Positions 12,301 to 19,450 of a DNA stretch of 64,000 nt are shown here, piece after piece. Each line of letters starts with the position of its first letter. Within the stretch, counting starts at the first letter, position 1. This DNA is from Brevibacillus migulae. Its GTDB lineage: Bacteria; Bacillota; Bacilli; Brevibacillales; Brevibacillaceae. The stretch is from the NCBI RefSeq assembly GCF_004521915.1, contig NZ_SDKD01000001.1, forward strand, positions 62,001 through 126,000, written 5' to 3'. The position numbers and the translations under genes are program-made. The notes beneath the pieces were generated by a model. The model did no database searches. It saw only the letters and a list, made by a program, of their open reading frames with translations, and had not been told where the DNA came from.

Positions 12301-14069
12301 AAGCATTATTCGGGGATCAAAACGCCACGGAGGATGCTAGTGTCGAGTTGAATGAAGAGGCGGTAAGGCAAGGGTTCTTGGCAATGTTTACGCCGACTAC
12401 AGGCAAAAACGAAACCATAGTTTATGTAGATGGAGAGGCGCAAACATTCAAGATCCGCGATCAGTCTTTCTATACCGCGTTCCAAGCGCTTGTACCGGAG
12501 ACACTGAACGGCCTAGCCAAGATCGTTTCGCCTGTAACCAATGTATTGCGCACAGGGATCACAATGACACCTGACTTCCTGATGTTGTCGATCCTGAGAA
12601 ATGCGGCGGTCATGGCGTTGCAATCCAAGTCATTCAACATGATCGATTGGTTTACAGGGCGGTTCCCGCTGGAAGTGATGATGGGTTTCTATCATGCACT
12701 CAAAAAAGACAGCACGTATTATGAATGGAAATCCACTGGTGCCGGAAACAGCACAATCAACTACAGCACAAAGCATTTCCTGGACATTAAAGCAAAGAAG
12801 ATCCTAAAGGAGCAAAAGGCGAAGGGGCTTTGGCGCAAGACGGTCAAGGGAGCGGAATCGTACAAACGCCTATCTGATGCTATCAATGAAATGTACAAGA
12901 TCGCAGAATATACCCGAGCAAGAAAGAAAGGCGCGTCCAATGAGGAAGCGGCTGTACGCAGCCGGATGGTGGACTATGACCACAAAAGGGCAGGATCGTG
13001 GGGCCGAAACATCAACGCAACTTCTCTGTTCTTCAATGCTGGGGTCCAAGGCTTGGATATGTTCTTCCGGTCCTTGAAAAACAAGAATACCTGGGGGCGC
13101 GGATTGGTGGGTATTGTTGTGCCAACCATTATCCTGCTGGCGATGAACTGGGACGACGAGGAATATTGGGAGCTTACCCAGGAGGAGAGGGACCGGAATT
13201 ATATCATCAAAATTGGTGACGGTCAATTCCTCAAGATCCCAATCCCTTTTGAGTATGGTCTGACGTTCAAAACTGGAATTGAGTACGCAGCGGTGCGGGC
13301 GTTCACGGAACATCCGGCAGAATTTGAGGACTACTGGAAAAACTGGTGGCAAACCGCCACGCCTTCCCTCATGGTCAGCACGATGATTCCTTGGATCGAA
13401 TTGTGGACAGGCGTGGACTATGAGACGGGGCGAAACATCGTTCCTATGGATACGCAAGATATGGAGCCGCGCTATCAGTACAACGACAATACTCCGGAAA
13501 TGTACAAGCTGCTGGGGGATTGGCTGAACGTATCACCAGCAAAAATCGATCACGCTATTCGGAGCTTTACAGGTGGTGCAGCGAAATACGTATCCTCTAT
13601 CGGTGATTTCTCCCTGGAGAAAGCTGGCGTGGTGGAAGCAAAAGATAAAATCGGTAACACAAACCCATTGATCAGCCGGTTCGTTGGATCGGTTAATGAT
13701 GGAACGACAGCCAGCGGCAATGAGTTTTATGAGAAGCTTGACAAATTGGAACAGCAGCACAGTTCATATGGTGTACCTGGTGATCCTGAGCCTATCGTGA
13801 GCAACCACCGAAAAGCACAGAAGTTTATGGCGGCATTACGCAACATGAGATCCGATTTGCTCAACGAAAAAGGCATGAGCCTAGAGCAGAAGAAAGCAAA
13901 CATCGAGAAGATCAACAAAGCTCTCCGCGATTTACCTCGTAAAATGCTTGGAAAGGAAGCACTAGACGAACCAAACTTCCTAGAAATGATGGAATTGACT
14001 GACCGATACATCAAATGGAAGGATAAGCAAAAAGGAAAGCAACCCAATAATACGGGCGCGGCAAAATAG
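3372..14069 (+). CDS. Giant polyvalent protein: ParB/DdrB-like, N6-adenine methyltransferase, zincin-like and LPD38-like regions
   Basis: A 3565-residue multidomain protein with an AGGAGG site before its ATG. In order: a disordered Pro/Gln N-terminus; an Ala/Gly-rich hydrophobic stretch (about 314-380); a DdrB-like ParB-superfamily region (about 1055-1290, with the VVESGNGRT signature); two clamp-like motifs, QMSLF and QVTLF (about 1413 and 1449); Ala/Lys/Glu coiled coil (about 1630-1780); an N6-adenine methyltransferase (about 2290-2460, EPSAGKGN for SAM and catalytic NPPF near 2379); a zincin-like site HEIGH (2586) followed by EGFAEF (about 2629); and a C-terminal LPD38-like region with hydrophobic segments near 3050-3090 and 3243-3260. 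The architecture matches the published 'polyvalent protein' concept: one protein delivered with phage or conjugative DNA to protect it on entry. Domain names are from memory of family signatures. Confidence 0.9.
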   Translation: MPFDSKGRWYDPNLEPFKMDRRYQAKRSYLEGEWSYSGNKVSEGEAPMPSPSSVTPKQHGPFLPSKPLSQAPAPQHGPFLPDRQTSTKPTANTNSYLTNFLAKQKVLNDQKPISPSANISRQEIKTSQALKSQGLPTINDAKSSSPMSEFLTGRVGNNIPSPTPAQSTPVQTSPVTGYLANQQARNSVTSPVAQGPTFGETAKRYGEAYLNEWVKPILTQGPTAPISEALEGAFTPNKQNRNYLEEAGANFRAGLGDVLETAGNTAHYLGDGRSQMVSGIGDSLRRGGDSLRQGYETEQVTDMNDPRFFSTTLARSMAFPAAAAPVAIGGALGGEAIAGAAGLGALGTYVAGSLGAAIPATAFESAMEAGDTYAQARERGETLEQSRAAANEALVKNAGLVGGTNLAEFLAAFAPVRGFNRVAATIGKAGAGAVVEGGQEGYQDVIQRDALGEDVSYNPMNWDQATWDAAKIGALIGGGMAGVGAVVDPYSDERIQTIQRDVVNALPPQIKKHVQDYTESRIKEGADQTTALNEVMDDLIQMPETQEIVQEVLQKHAKREAEKEKVAAQGTAKAALDLGVIDALDLNAGRTNKSTLDEEDLAARVIQAEQTFPDFHPSMTELQETLGLSPNEAFDVATQMIARRQERNRQAAAAPSMNQQEAGPIEFTANQAAPEVAPVDSIDIPSVTPVESQTGLDQLGSGMTSGITENMYDMLWNKVQKGDVKEAGQVSPLLQAAKFVRDAGGLQTRDDLIQFANDVASVRDQQLTGPAFQQAMGNVVNKYTPQQTAQEVIEQEPSLDELRQELQEENRLQQEIQVGDKVTIDGRKGEYEVVDVKDQAAVKVRFPNGQEIPVGRSKVQKLQQTAANEQNTAVPDQSVSSEGSDVTQAKNAVGGGLSGTRVEFASKRKFTPDEVANATENQVKDHIAWQAVGYAKDKIDEAIRNNDLATARKLFKEQAKNTGGGNDLALWNGAYPPGKTSITMRNGNKIDVSHDQLFKHYVEMVKESAGTIEQPREKTIDNSSNDKNDRESNEQQPDNIIVPDVGNRDSVIVEMNGKQEEVQVGYAIVDASNLVTSHNTDLTVNEEFPQEMQPRDRTREAYRDQITRIAQGLIPEYLGKSPKASEGAPIIGEDGVVESGNGRTIALKNAYQEGMESAKRYREWLQKEADIFGLTENQVNAYKHPVLVRVRLTDLDREEFARAANKSDVVTLSPSEQAQADAAKLSIGLMQYFSPDEKGQIQTRENREFITEFMRTVVGSAERNLYMTSEGALSQSGINRIRNAVFAKAYGDAAVIEKLAEDPDNNVRNITNALLLAAPRFAALKADMEAGVLIDADISQDLSNAVKVLSELREEGRSVQEYLDQGSMFGDDLSPIAKEWLSIFERFKGSAKRISTYLLTYAHNVQAVGDPSQMSLFGQEYPTKEELLEAAIREIERTDGNAREAAELQVTLFDEPKPYVEQDTESIGRSQKESAAGNQRGYETVDPAWKTESGYNRNYKQRIDYLDNLLAKNLKPSLKRMIQAEKDRVTAMWDAAQTMPMYEVFDLQNDSLNSGERFDYKIYEETLKTRRSNGEKYEARPIPEWIKNLSDEEVKKRADEYQANGSLSSDREGFLFYREWNDRRQNRVNEKKTAAAKEAAEKKAAYGTATAYTRDTFTYRGRERTRVVFNGNPTQSMIRPLKAMGFSETSGRDNTWDGPGHKMGMDKAFSKLDAEIRKEANRLAKEQRAKERAEKAAAKAQGTTPAAQAAVEPQTQEQPDQAPAAKEATEKASAVNPTIVDRYLMFEKRVQQGKVEDVEEIKRFYQALKENANTFKESLVAKLRTMDQYKKKRNATLADLANKTHERIAYTLASVDGMGISYNPSEDGAKERAVENKIVGLTQADLDKHNAEREKSRNYAEKVKNNPETLQELRDKKRQYGLTDQEQERLDELEAQATKERDKERKKQVAEVSGKIEFGPVESFTHTKTGAKMFKVALKSRLDKEAYTALNKRMKDQGHPGYSTFAKGFLFNADPTEYLKQYTESLEDAVETQGSQEDAEVVRRKKVADKLRTLADGMAARANEALSRDRLTNTAKRAREAAHAEEAAQGELTFSKIMRNVADGIESGEAVHLEGVSARTHLETLTYYLRMARNEYIRKNNISYSDSQKIDFDPEHIKGLDYPYPQLHKDTLRDLIKYAGDLKGGKMAARSLNGQMANAKTHLVDVRYQMDNIEKLLDLAKGVKDAKYTIERIEDSLIHNKRLQTMGIKTAEQFRSALREYLKFRDGTAMTAEQRKELELKQREREMAQLKVDGFFPTPKPLIDKMLDYARIEDGMTVLEPSAGKGNIADAIRKEHPNAVLDVVEYNHSLSSFLQDKGHNVVGDDFLEHTGQYDRIIMNPPFENLQDVDHVRHAYEQLKPGGRLVAIMSAGPFGRSDKKSTEFRQWLDDLGAEYTKNPSGSFKDSERSTGVETYMVVIDKDSAAMAQQETAAARQKDIDTFVGSKGTSGKPPAPQKIKAIQAQSFDTAPFTIDDVINGKAVVLSSEGPAPRTDKRVTRTEISQFIKDKLGVQLGVGHTKGVAPALYNRKSNVIRSQDYGDFEKMAHEIGHAYDRNGKYSKDPAFADELQALADRLEIPVGMDPEQIQREGFAEFMRTYLYSSEELLAVAPNLLDAFDQDLKAQGKLKDIRTLREMIQTWIGQSPDAHVRAGWQETTERKVPMRERWENFYTKIVDDMYPMISRVQRALGRNLDKVPDAFNPIGAIIRWRGSDGKAETFLEYGVVNNEGKKIGKGLTEILSKVDDLNVLNDLLVALRSVELSDVHGKTKTPVDIAKARRMITQLRDKKEGRQYFEAAKELYAYQRDLLNLLVESGRFSKEDIDRFTKDHNFYVPFYRVQSDTGLQAKVDGYFNTHKHKKMGGLQSPIRKMSETGSTKNVISPVESIVRNTYLYVSIAERNKVGVAFAKTAELFPEQMTPIFERVDTVATPGITFEQMQALFGDQNATEDASVELNEEAVRQGFLAMFTPTTGKNETIVYVDGEAQTFKIRDQSFYTAFQALVPETLNGLAKIVSPVTNVLRTGITMTPDFLMLSILRNAAVMALQSKSFNMIDWFTGRFPLEVMMGFYHALKKDSTYYEWKSTGAGNSTINYSTKHFLDIKAKKILKEQKAKGLWRKTVKGAESYKRLSDAINEMYKIAEYTRARKKGASNEEAAVRSRMVDYDHKRAGSWGRNINATSLFFNAGVQGLDMFFRSLKNKNTWGRGLVGIVVPTIILLAMNWDDEEYWELTQEERDRNYIIKIGDGQFLKIPIPFEYGLTFKTGIEYAAVRAFTEHPAEFEDYWKNWWQTATPSLMVSTMIPWIELWTGVDYETGRNIVPMDTQDMEPRYQYNDNTPEMYKLLGDWLNVSPAKIDHAIRSFTGGAAKYVSSIGDFSLEKAGVVEAKDKIGNTNPLISRFVGSVNDGTTASGNEFYEKLDKLEQQHSSYGVPGDPEPIVSNHRKAQKFMAALRNMRSDLLNEKGMSLEQKKANIEKINKALRDLPRKMLGKEALDEPNFLEMMELTDRYIKWKDKQKGKQPNNTGAAK

Positions 14070-14110
14070 CTGCGCTCTTTCTTTATGACCAAAAAAGGAG
14101 AGTGTTAGGT

Positions 14111-14602
14111 ATGAGGTTTTCGATGGATCAATTCGCAATCGGAGAAGTTGCAAACGCGAAGACAGGTGGCGCTGCGATAATTTCCGGATCGGTAGCTTGG
14201 TTTATTCAAACGATGTATAACGCTGAAATCGGAGACATGCGTTATTATGTCGCATTAGCTTTTTTGATCATTATCGCCCTGGACTGGTTGACAGGAATCG
14301 CTGCCAGCTTTAAAGATGGGACCCTATCCAGCGAGTACGGCATTAACGGCATCCTGCGCACAATTTTTGTGATCTGCTTCCCTGCTCTCGCTCGCTTCCT
14401 GGATAACGCACTTGGCACAACAGAAGTATTGTTTTATGGCGTGACAGGCGGGCTAATGTTCCACTACTGGCAAAGCGTAACGGCGAATGCATACCGCGCG
14501 GGCTGGGACAAATGGATTCCAAAATGGCTCATGAACTTGGTGGCATCTGAGATTGAATCGAAGATTGCAAGGGCGACAAAACGGAAGGGAGAGAACCCGT
14601 AA
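14111..14602 (+). CDS. Phage holin (TcdE/phage_holin_4 type)
   Basis: A small membrane protein with about four hydrophobic segments and the family signature LIIIALDWLTGIAASFKDG, followed by SSEYGINGILRT and the GLMFHYWQS region. Such holins form inner-membrane pores that release endolysin or depolarise the cell at the end of the phage cycle. ATG at 14111 is preferred because it sits ten bases after AAGGAG; a GTG at 14102 is in frame but too close to the site. Its TAA overlaps the ATG of the endolysin by one base, so the two are translationally coupled as a lysis cassette. Confidence 0.9.
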   Translation: MRFSMDQFAIGEVANAKTGGAAIISGSVAWFIQTMYNAEIGDMRYYVALAFLIIIALDWLTGIAASFKDGTLSSEYGINGILRTIFVICFPALARFLDNALGTTEVLFYGVTGGLMFHYWQSVTANAYRAGWDKWIPKWLMNLVASEIESKIARATKRKGENP

Positions 14603-16002
14603 TGAAATTTTTCTTAAATCCCGGGCACGGCGGGGCGGACCCTGGCTCCGTTTCAAATGGGCTAAAGGAAAAAGATATCACCTTGCTTGTCTCAATGCGT
14701 ATTCGCGATATTTTGCTCAACGAGTATGAAAATATTGAAATCAAAATGAGTCGGACAGACGACAGAACGGTATCCCTCAAAGAAACTACTGATATGGCAA
14801 ATGCGTGGGGAGCTGACTTCTTTCTGAGCATCCATGTTAATGCTGGCGGAGGGAAAGGTGGATTTGAGTCGTTCATCTATCACAAAATCCCCGCAAAAGA
14901 TCTAAAGGAGACAGAGAGGGTACAACAGCTCATTCACGCGGAAGTTATGAAGCTGATTGGCGGGATCGACCGCGGGCCGAAAAAGAAAGACCTCCATGTA
15001 TGCCGAGAGACAGAAGCCATTGCGGTTCTAACCGAAATGGCTTTTATTGATGTAGCCAACGATGCTGCGAGGTTAAAGGACCCGAGATTCCTTGAAAATG
15101 TGGCAAGAGGACACGCTAACGGGGTAGCATTGGCTTTCGGTTTAAAGAAGAAAACTGCGCTCCAGAAAACACCCATTTTAGGGGAGAGTAAGGCAGCCAT
15201 CGAGCAGATGATAGCATTTGTCAAAGAGGAGAATCCCCAATTTGATGAGGAAATAGCGAAAGCGTTCTTGGAAGTTGGGCGGCTGTACGGGATCAGGGGT
15301 GACATTGCCTTCTGCCAATCGATCCACGAGACAGGCTGGTTTAAGTTTGAAGGAGGAACAGCAGTCACTCCCGATCAGCATAATTATTGCGGGCTTGGGG
15401 TAACGAAGAAGGGAGTCAAAGGTGCTGCGTTCTCAAGCATTCGTGAAGGAGTAACGGCTCAGATTCAACATTTATACGCCTACGCGACAAAGGCGGATTT
15501 ACCAACAGGAGAAAAGATCGTTGATCCGCGCTTTCATCTGGTTACGAGAGGGATTGCGCCTGCCTGGGAGGACCTTAACGGGCGCTGGGCCGTACCAGGT
15601 ACAACGTATGGTCAAAGTATTCTCGCCTTGCATGACAAGCTGCTTAAATTCCCGATTCCGATTCGTAAAGAGGAGGAAAATAAGTTCTTAGATGTAACTT
15701 TCATTGTGAACGGCAATCCAATCCCTGCGCATTACATGGGGATACCGACGAAAGGGTACATCCAGGATGGGAGGGCGTATATTCCAATCCGTCCTTTTGC
15801 CGAGCTGGTAGGTTTGAAAGTCGCTTATGAGCCAAAAGATCACTCCATTTCACTGAATGGCAGAAAGCTCAAAACGAAAACAATATTAGAAACCGAGAAA
15901 CGGAGTACAGGGTATTGCCAGGTGAAGGAAATTGCCGATCTATTCAAGTACAAGCTTGCCTGGGACCAGTCAACAAAGACGGTTACGGTCGTCACGACTT
16001 AG
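14602..16002 (+). CDS. Three-domain endolysin: amidase_3, glucosaminidase, copper-amine-oxidase-like stalk
   Basis: A 466-residue peptidoglycan hydrolase. Residues 1-177 are an N-acetylmuramoyl-L-alanine amidase_3 domain with the Zn ligands His9, Glu23 and His78 and catalytic Glu145. Residues about 195-350 resemble an endo-beta-N-acetylglucosaminidase, with the probable catalytic Glu in SIHETGWF and a downstream HNYCGLGV motif. Residues about 365-466 resemble the N-terminal 'stalk' domain of copper amine oxidase (TFIVNGNPI, GRAYIPIRPFAELVG), commonly a wall-binding module in Bacillales. It has two different bond specificities in one chain and no signal peptide, so export would rely on the holin encoded just upstream. 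Confidence 0.92.
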   Translation: MKFFLNPGHGGADPGSVSNGLKEKDITLLVSMRIRDILLNEYENIEIKMSRTDDRTVSLKETTDMANAWGADFFLSIHVNAGGGKGGFESFIYHKIPAKDLKETERVQQLIHAEVMKLIGGIDRGPKKKDLHVCRETEAIAVLTEMAFIDVANDAARLKDPRFLENVARGHANGVALAFGLKKKTALQKTPILGESKAAIEQMIAFVKEENPQFDEEIAKAFLEVGRLYGIRGDIAFCQSIHETGWFKFEGGTAVTPDQHNYCGLGVTKKGVKGAAFSSIREGVTAQIQHLYAYATKADLPTGEKIVDPRFHLVTRGIAPAWEDLNGRWAVPGTTYGQSILALHDKLLKFPIPIRKEEENKFLDVTFIVNGNPIPAHYMGIPTKGYIQDGRAYIPIRPFAELVGLKVAYEPKDHSISLNGRKLKTKTILETEKRSTGYCQVKEIADLFKYKLAWDQSTKTVTVVTT

Positions 16003-16023
16003 TTTTACACGGTATTACACATA

Positions 16024-16052
16024 ATGACATAAAAATATACATGTGTTATGCT
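16024..16052 (+). promoter_or_regulatory. Putative sigma-A promoter behind the lysis cassette
   Basis: ATGACA, a 17-base spacer and TATGCT. Only a non-coding stretch of about 70 nt lies between it and the next terminator, so it could drive a small RNA. The match is moderate. Confidence 0.4.
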
Positions 16053-16091
16053 TAATACATCCGTTCTCCAATCCATTTTGTTTCCTCCGAG

Positions 16092-16128
16092 AAACGCGCA
16101 AGGTGCTTATGCCTTGTGCGTTTTTTTG
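16092..16128 (+). terminator. Rho-independent terminator after the lysis cassette
   Basis: GC-rich arms around AAGG/CCTT with an eight-base loop, continuing into GTGCG followed by seven T. It ends the late operon or the short transcript from the promoter at 16024. Confidence 0.75.
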
Positions 16129-16170
16129 CTTATTTATCGAGAAAAGTGGAATGTTCTTGCTTACACACGC

Positions 16171-16240
16171 ATACGCTAGATTCATCTAGCGCATGGGCGA
16201 TACTACGGCCTTCTCCCGAAATCGGGGGGAGGTCTTTTTT
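16171..16240 (+). terminator. Dyad plus second strong terminator in the phage intergenic region
   Basis: A perfect dyad CGCTAGAT-tc-ATCTAGCG lies near 16172-16190. It is followed by a GGCCTTCTCCCG/CGGGGGGAGGTC hairpin and a run of seven T. Two terminators within 150 bp and no gene between them suggest a short non-coding transcript, or insulation of the following genes from the late operon. Confidence 0.6.
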
Positions 16241-16325
16241 TATTTTTACTCGGAATGTGCAAAAGGATACGGTCATACCGTAGTAATGCAGAGGTTCAAA
16301 CCAGGGAATGACAGGGGGATACACG

Positions 16326-16589
16326 ATGAAGCGGAAGAGGAAAGTCAAGAGTGTAACTTTTAGTCAAGCCGATCCATTTGAGTGCCAACTCCTCAAGCAT
16401 GCCAACAGGCAGGGACGTTTTGCAACTTACGTTAAGCGATTGATCCAACGTGATATGGAAAAAAATAATGCGCCAGCCGAAGCCAGCGCAGGGCGTACTA
16501 TACCATCCCAGGGAATTAGGGTAGTTGTTGGATCAAAGGAATTTCATCAGGGTAGCAAAAGTGATCAAACCAGCACCAGCTCCGATTAA
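16326..16589 (+). CDS. Small basic ribbon-helix-helix-like protein
   Basis: An 87-residue protein. The very basic N-terminus (KRKRKVKSVTFSQADPFE) gives a beta strand, followed by two helices ending in ATYVKRLIQRDM. This is the pattern of CopG/ParR-like ribbon-helix-helix DNA-binding proteins found on plasmids and conjugative elements; the C-terminal half is Ser/Gln-rich and probably disordered. ATG at 16326 is chosen because AGGGGGA lies just before it; the in-frame ATG at 16308 precedes that site. It may regulate transcription or help partition or relaxosome assembly for the element. The assignment rests on pattern only. Confidence 0.55.
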   Translation: MKRKRKVKSVTFSQADPFECQLLKHANRQGRFATYVKRLIQRDMEKNNAPAEASAGRTIPSQGIRVVVGSKEFHQGSKSDQTSTSSD

Positions 16590-16686
16590 AACAAGCGGCA
16601 AAGGAATCAGCATTTTGGGTCCTCCCATCGGATTTGATACGTATAGTTTGGCATCTATTTAGACGATTTATACAGGAGGGAATAAG

Positions 16687-17112
16687 ATGGATATGGTTGT
16701 ACGGATCAACGGTGTGCCATTGAGAGAAAGAGCGCCCTTCGATGAAGTGCCCACAATCAAATGGAGAAAAACAATCCATCCGAAAATGAAACAAATTGCC
16801 ATTACGTTGTGGACCCTATCGGGCACGATCCTGGCAAATGAGCATGTGCAAGCGGTCGGTTCAATCGCAAAAGAGATGAAACCTCTAACTGATCTTTTCC
16901 AAGAGCTTGCTATGGGATTGGGGGCACTTGCCTTAATCGCGGGGTTTGCCATGTTCGGCTTTAACAAACGTCTCGGGAAAGTAACGATCATGCGGACAGC
17001 TTTGATTATCCTAGCGATATTCCTTTGCCCATCCGCGATCCTACTCCTAGCGATCATCGGTAGATATATGAACGATGCGATGTGGAACGTATTGCAAAAC
17101 ATCAAAATGTAA
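16687..17112 (+). CDS. Two-TM membrane protein beside a transfer-type ATPase
   Basis: A 141-residue protein with a polar, basic N-terminal part of about 70 residues and two hydrophobic segments (LGALALIAGFAMFGF and the longer TALIILAIFLCPSAILLLAIIG) separated by a basic loop. The two-helix topology recalls VirB2/pilin-like or small inner-membrane components of type IV secretion, but I see no specific family signature. ATACAGGAGGGAATAAG precedes the ATG. It ends 12 bp before the HerA-like ATPase gene, so the two are probably cotranscribed and may work together at the membrane. Confidence 0.65.
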   Translation: MDMVVRINGVPLRERAPFDEVPTIKWRKTIHPKMKQIAITLWTLSGTILANEHVQAVGSIAKEMKPLTDLFQELAMGLGALALIAGFAMFGFNKRLGKVTIMRTALIILAIFLCPSAILLLAIIGRYMNDAMWNVLQNIKM

Positions 17113-17124
17113 GGAGGAACACAG

Positions 17125-19338
17125 ATGCTTGTTAGCTTCCCCGAGGAACGGATCACACTCACCTACATGCGCAAGGGTGTCGCCTGGGAGAAGGTGGAAC
17201 CGATCTATCCGGAAGTTGCGGTGGCTGTAGAAGTTCAGGATAACATTCAGACCATAGTTCACAACGAACCAGTATTCGCATTTTTCCAGATCACGCCGCA
17301 CTCTACGGTAAAAAATGATTACGCGCATCAATTTGCCGAGATCATTGCGGATGGATACCAGGAATTTTATCGTCTTGTCCGGTCAAGAGCAAAGAGACAA
17401 GATATGATCTTTATGGAATCCACGATGACAAATGGCGCATATAAAAGCCACATCGTCACGTTGCCCGCGCTAAAAGATACCATCCGCGCCCAAGCGCAAT
17501 CAATCTGGAGACACTCCACGATAAAAGAGGCTACCGATCCCCTGGAGGACTTATCCGCTGAACAGGTTCTTTGCTACGATCTACGTCTCCGCTTCCCTCA
17601 TTTCCTCTCACTGAAAACCGACAGGCGCTTGCAGGAGAAGCCGCTCGGAGAGATCCTGGAGCTTTCCCGTTTCCTACAGGAGAACGATAAAGTCTACATT
17701 CAGTTTGGAATCCAGCCAGCCGAAACGATGTGGTACAAAGAGGCAGAACAGGACCGCAAAGTATTTGAGAAAGAGAAACCCCGTTCCTGGAAGAAGTCGA
17801 AGGAGATCAGTGATGCAACCGACAAAAAACTATCACAAGCGGGATTTGATTTTACCCTACGGCTCGTTGTCCGGTCCGAAGATGTTCGGCGGCAGCTGCG
17901 GATCATGAGGGGGTTGATCGTAGCATTCAAACAGCTAGATCACGACAATGAGCTTGTTGGGAAGAAGGTCCCTAAATATAGGGTGAATCATTGGATTAGA
18001 AAAATGAAAGACAGAAAAATTGATACTCCATTCTTGTTTGGGCGACGCAACCTGGTATCCGGTGAAGAAGCCGGACACTTTTTTAAGCTGCCACAGCACT
18101 CTCTCCAGGAGGATTATCCAATCATCGATACGATCAATCATCCAGAGGTTGATCTGCCAAAGGAAGTCACAAAATCGGGACTGTTTTTGGGAACGGCTAC
18201 TTTCAAAGGAGAAAAAATTCCCGTATATAAGCCGACGAAGAATTGGGATCTTTTATGTCTGCCGGACGTTGTGATCGGGCCGATGGGATGCGGCAAGACA
18301 GAAGGATATGCGGCAAACGCGATTGTTGAAATGGTCAAAGCGGGCTATGGGGGGATCGTAATAGATCCAGCAAAAGGACAGATCGGGGATCAGGTGGAAA
18401 AGGTTTTGCCGCCAGAGAAGGTAATGAGGATACGGTTAGGAGAAAAGCCGATTGGTTTGGATTGGCGTGAAGTTCTCCATGCTGAGCGGGCTAAGCAGCA
18501 GCTCGCGGGGATCATCATGGGAGTATTCCAGGATATTAACGAGGATGCGCCGGAGACAGAGCGGCACATTAAGGCAGCAGTCTATGGCATGCAGACAGGA
18601 CGACTCCAGGAGATACTGGAGATCTTTGAGGACGATGCCCATAGAGAGAAGATAATCAGACAAATGCCGGATGGCATGCATAAGACAACACTAATCGAAT
18701 TTGGTAAGGAATCTCCTGCCATGCGTAGAAAGATCCTACGCCCCATATATAACCGTTTGGATTGTGTCCTTGGTGATGCCTACCTGGAGGAGTGCATGCG
18801 GACCAGGGCGGGATTGGACTTTGTAGAGTTATTCAAAATGCGAAAGGCTATCATCATCGATGTTCCGGTCAAAAAATTGGGAGCCGCGGCAGTAGATTTG
18901 CTGGTCAATATTCTATGTACAAAAGCGGATGCTGCAATGACTTTACGGCCTGACAATGACGATGATCCCGACATGTTTCCTTTCCTTTTCCTCATGGACG
19001 AACCACATCAGTATTTGAGAGCAAAAAAAATATGGAAAGGCGCAGCAGTAACTAGCCGGAAATGGAGAATCAAATATACGTGGATGTTTCACTCGTTTGA
19101 GCAGCTGCCTGCCGATCTGGTCGAAATCATTAAATCGGCGGGGCCAAACTATCACCTATACGCCAGTTCTAAAGAAACCTATAATAAGCTCAAAGAGGAA
19201 ATAGTACCATTTAAGCCCGAGCAAGCGATCAAACTTCCACGGTTCCACGCGATTAATATCATCCGGTCAGACTCAGGTATGCTACGCCCATTTATAGCTA
19301 AGATGGCTCTACCGCCAGCTGAAAGGTTTTCGTCTTAA
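17125..19338 (+). CDS. HerA/VirB4-like P-loop ATPase, putative DNA-transfer motor
   Basis: A 737-residue protein with an AAGGAGG site before its ATG. The N-terminal half (about 1-370) has no motif I recognise, beyond looking like the N-domains of transfer ATPases. The C-terminal half is an additional-strand P-loop motor: Walker A GPMGCGKT near residue 385, the typical IDPAKGQIGDQV step about 25 residues on, and Walker B FLFLMDEPHQY near 623. HerA/FtsK/VirB4 motors move DNA or assemble secretion channels. Finding one behind a phage lysis cassette, next to a two-TM protein and an RHH-like protein, suggests conjugation-type transfer or an unusual packaging or ejection motor. The exact subfamily is not resolved by eye. 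Confidence 0.8.
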   Translation: MLVSFPEERITLTYMRKGVAWEKVEPIYPEVAVAVEVQDNIQTIVHNEPVFAFFQITPHSTVKNDYAHQFAEIIADGYQEFYRLVRSRAKRQDMIFMESTMTNGAYKSHIVTLPALKDTIRAQAQSIWRHSTIKEATDPLEDLSAEQVLCYDLRLRFPHFLSLKTDRRLQEKPLGEILELSRFLQENDKVYIQFGIQPAETMWYKEAEQDRKVFEKEKPRSWKKSKEISDATDKKLSQAGFDFTLRLVVRSEDVRRQLRIMRGLIVAFKQLDHDNELVGKKVPKYRVNHWIRKMKDRKIDTPFLFGRRNLVSGEEAGHFFKLPQHSLQEDYPIIDTINHPEVDLPKEVTKSGLFLGTATFKGEKIPVYKPTKNWDLLCLPDVVIGPMGCGKTEGYAANAIVEMVKAGYGGIVIDPAKGQIGDQVEKVLPPEKVMRIRLGEKPIGLDWREVLHAERAKQQLAGIIMGVFQDINEDAPETERHIKAAVYGMQTGRLQEILEIFEDDAHREKIIRQMPDGMHKTTLIEFGKESPAMRRKILRPIYNRLDCVLGDAYLEECMRTRAGLDFVELFKMRKAIIIDVPVKKLGAAAVDLLVNILCTKADAAMTLRPDNDDDPDMFPFLFLMDEPHQYLRAKKIWKGAAVTSRKWRIKYTWMFHSFEQLPADLVEIIKSAGPNYHLYASSKETYNKLKEEIVPFKPEQAIKLPRFHAINIIRSDSGMLRPFIAKMALPPAERFSS

Positions 19339-19450
19339 TAATCCCAAGCAAAGCAGTGTTCTTTCGCGATGATCCAATAATGAGTTTTTGGATCTGCACG
19401 CTAATCCGTGGAAAGAACAACGGTTTGCGTGGGATTAAATGGAATCGACA

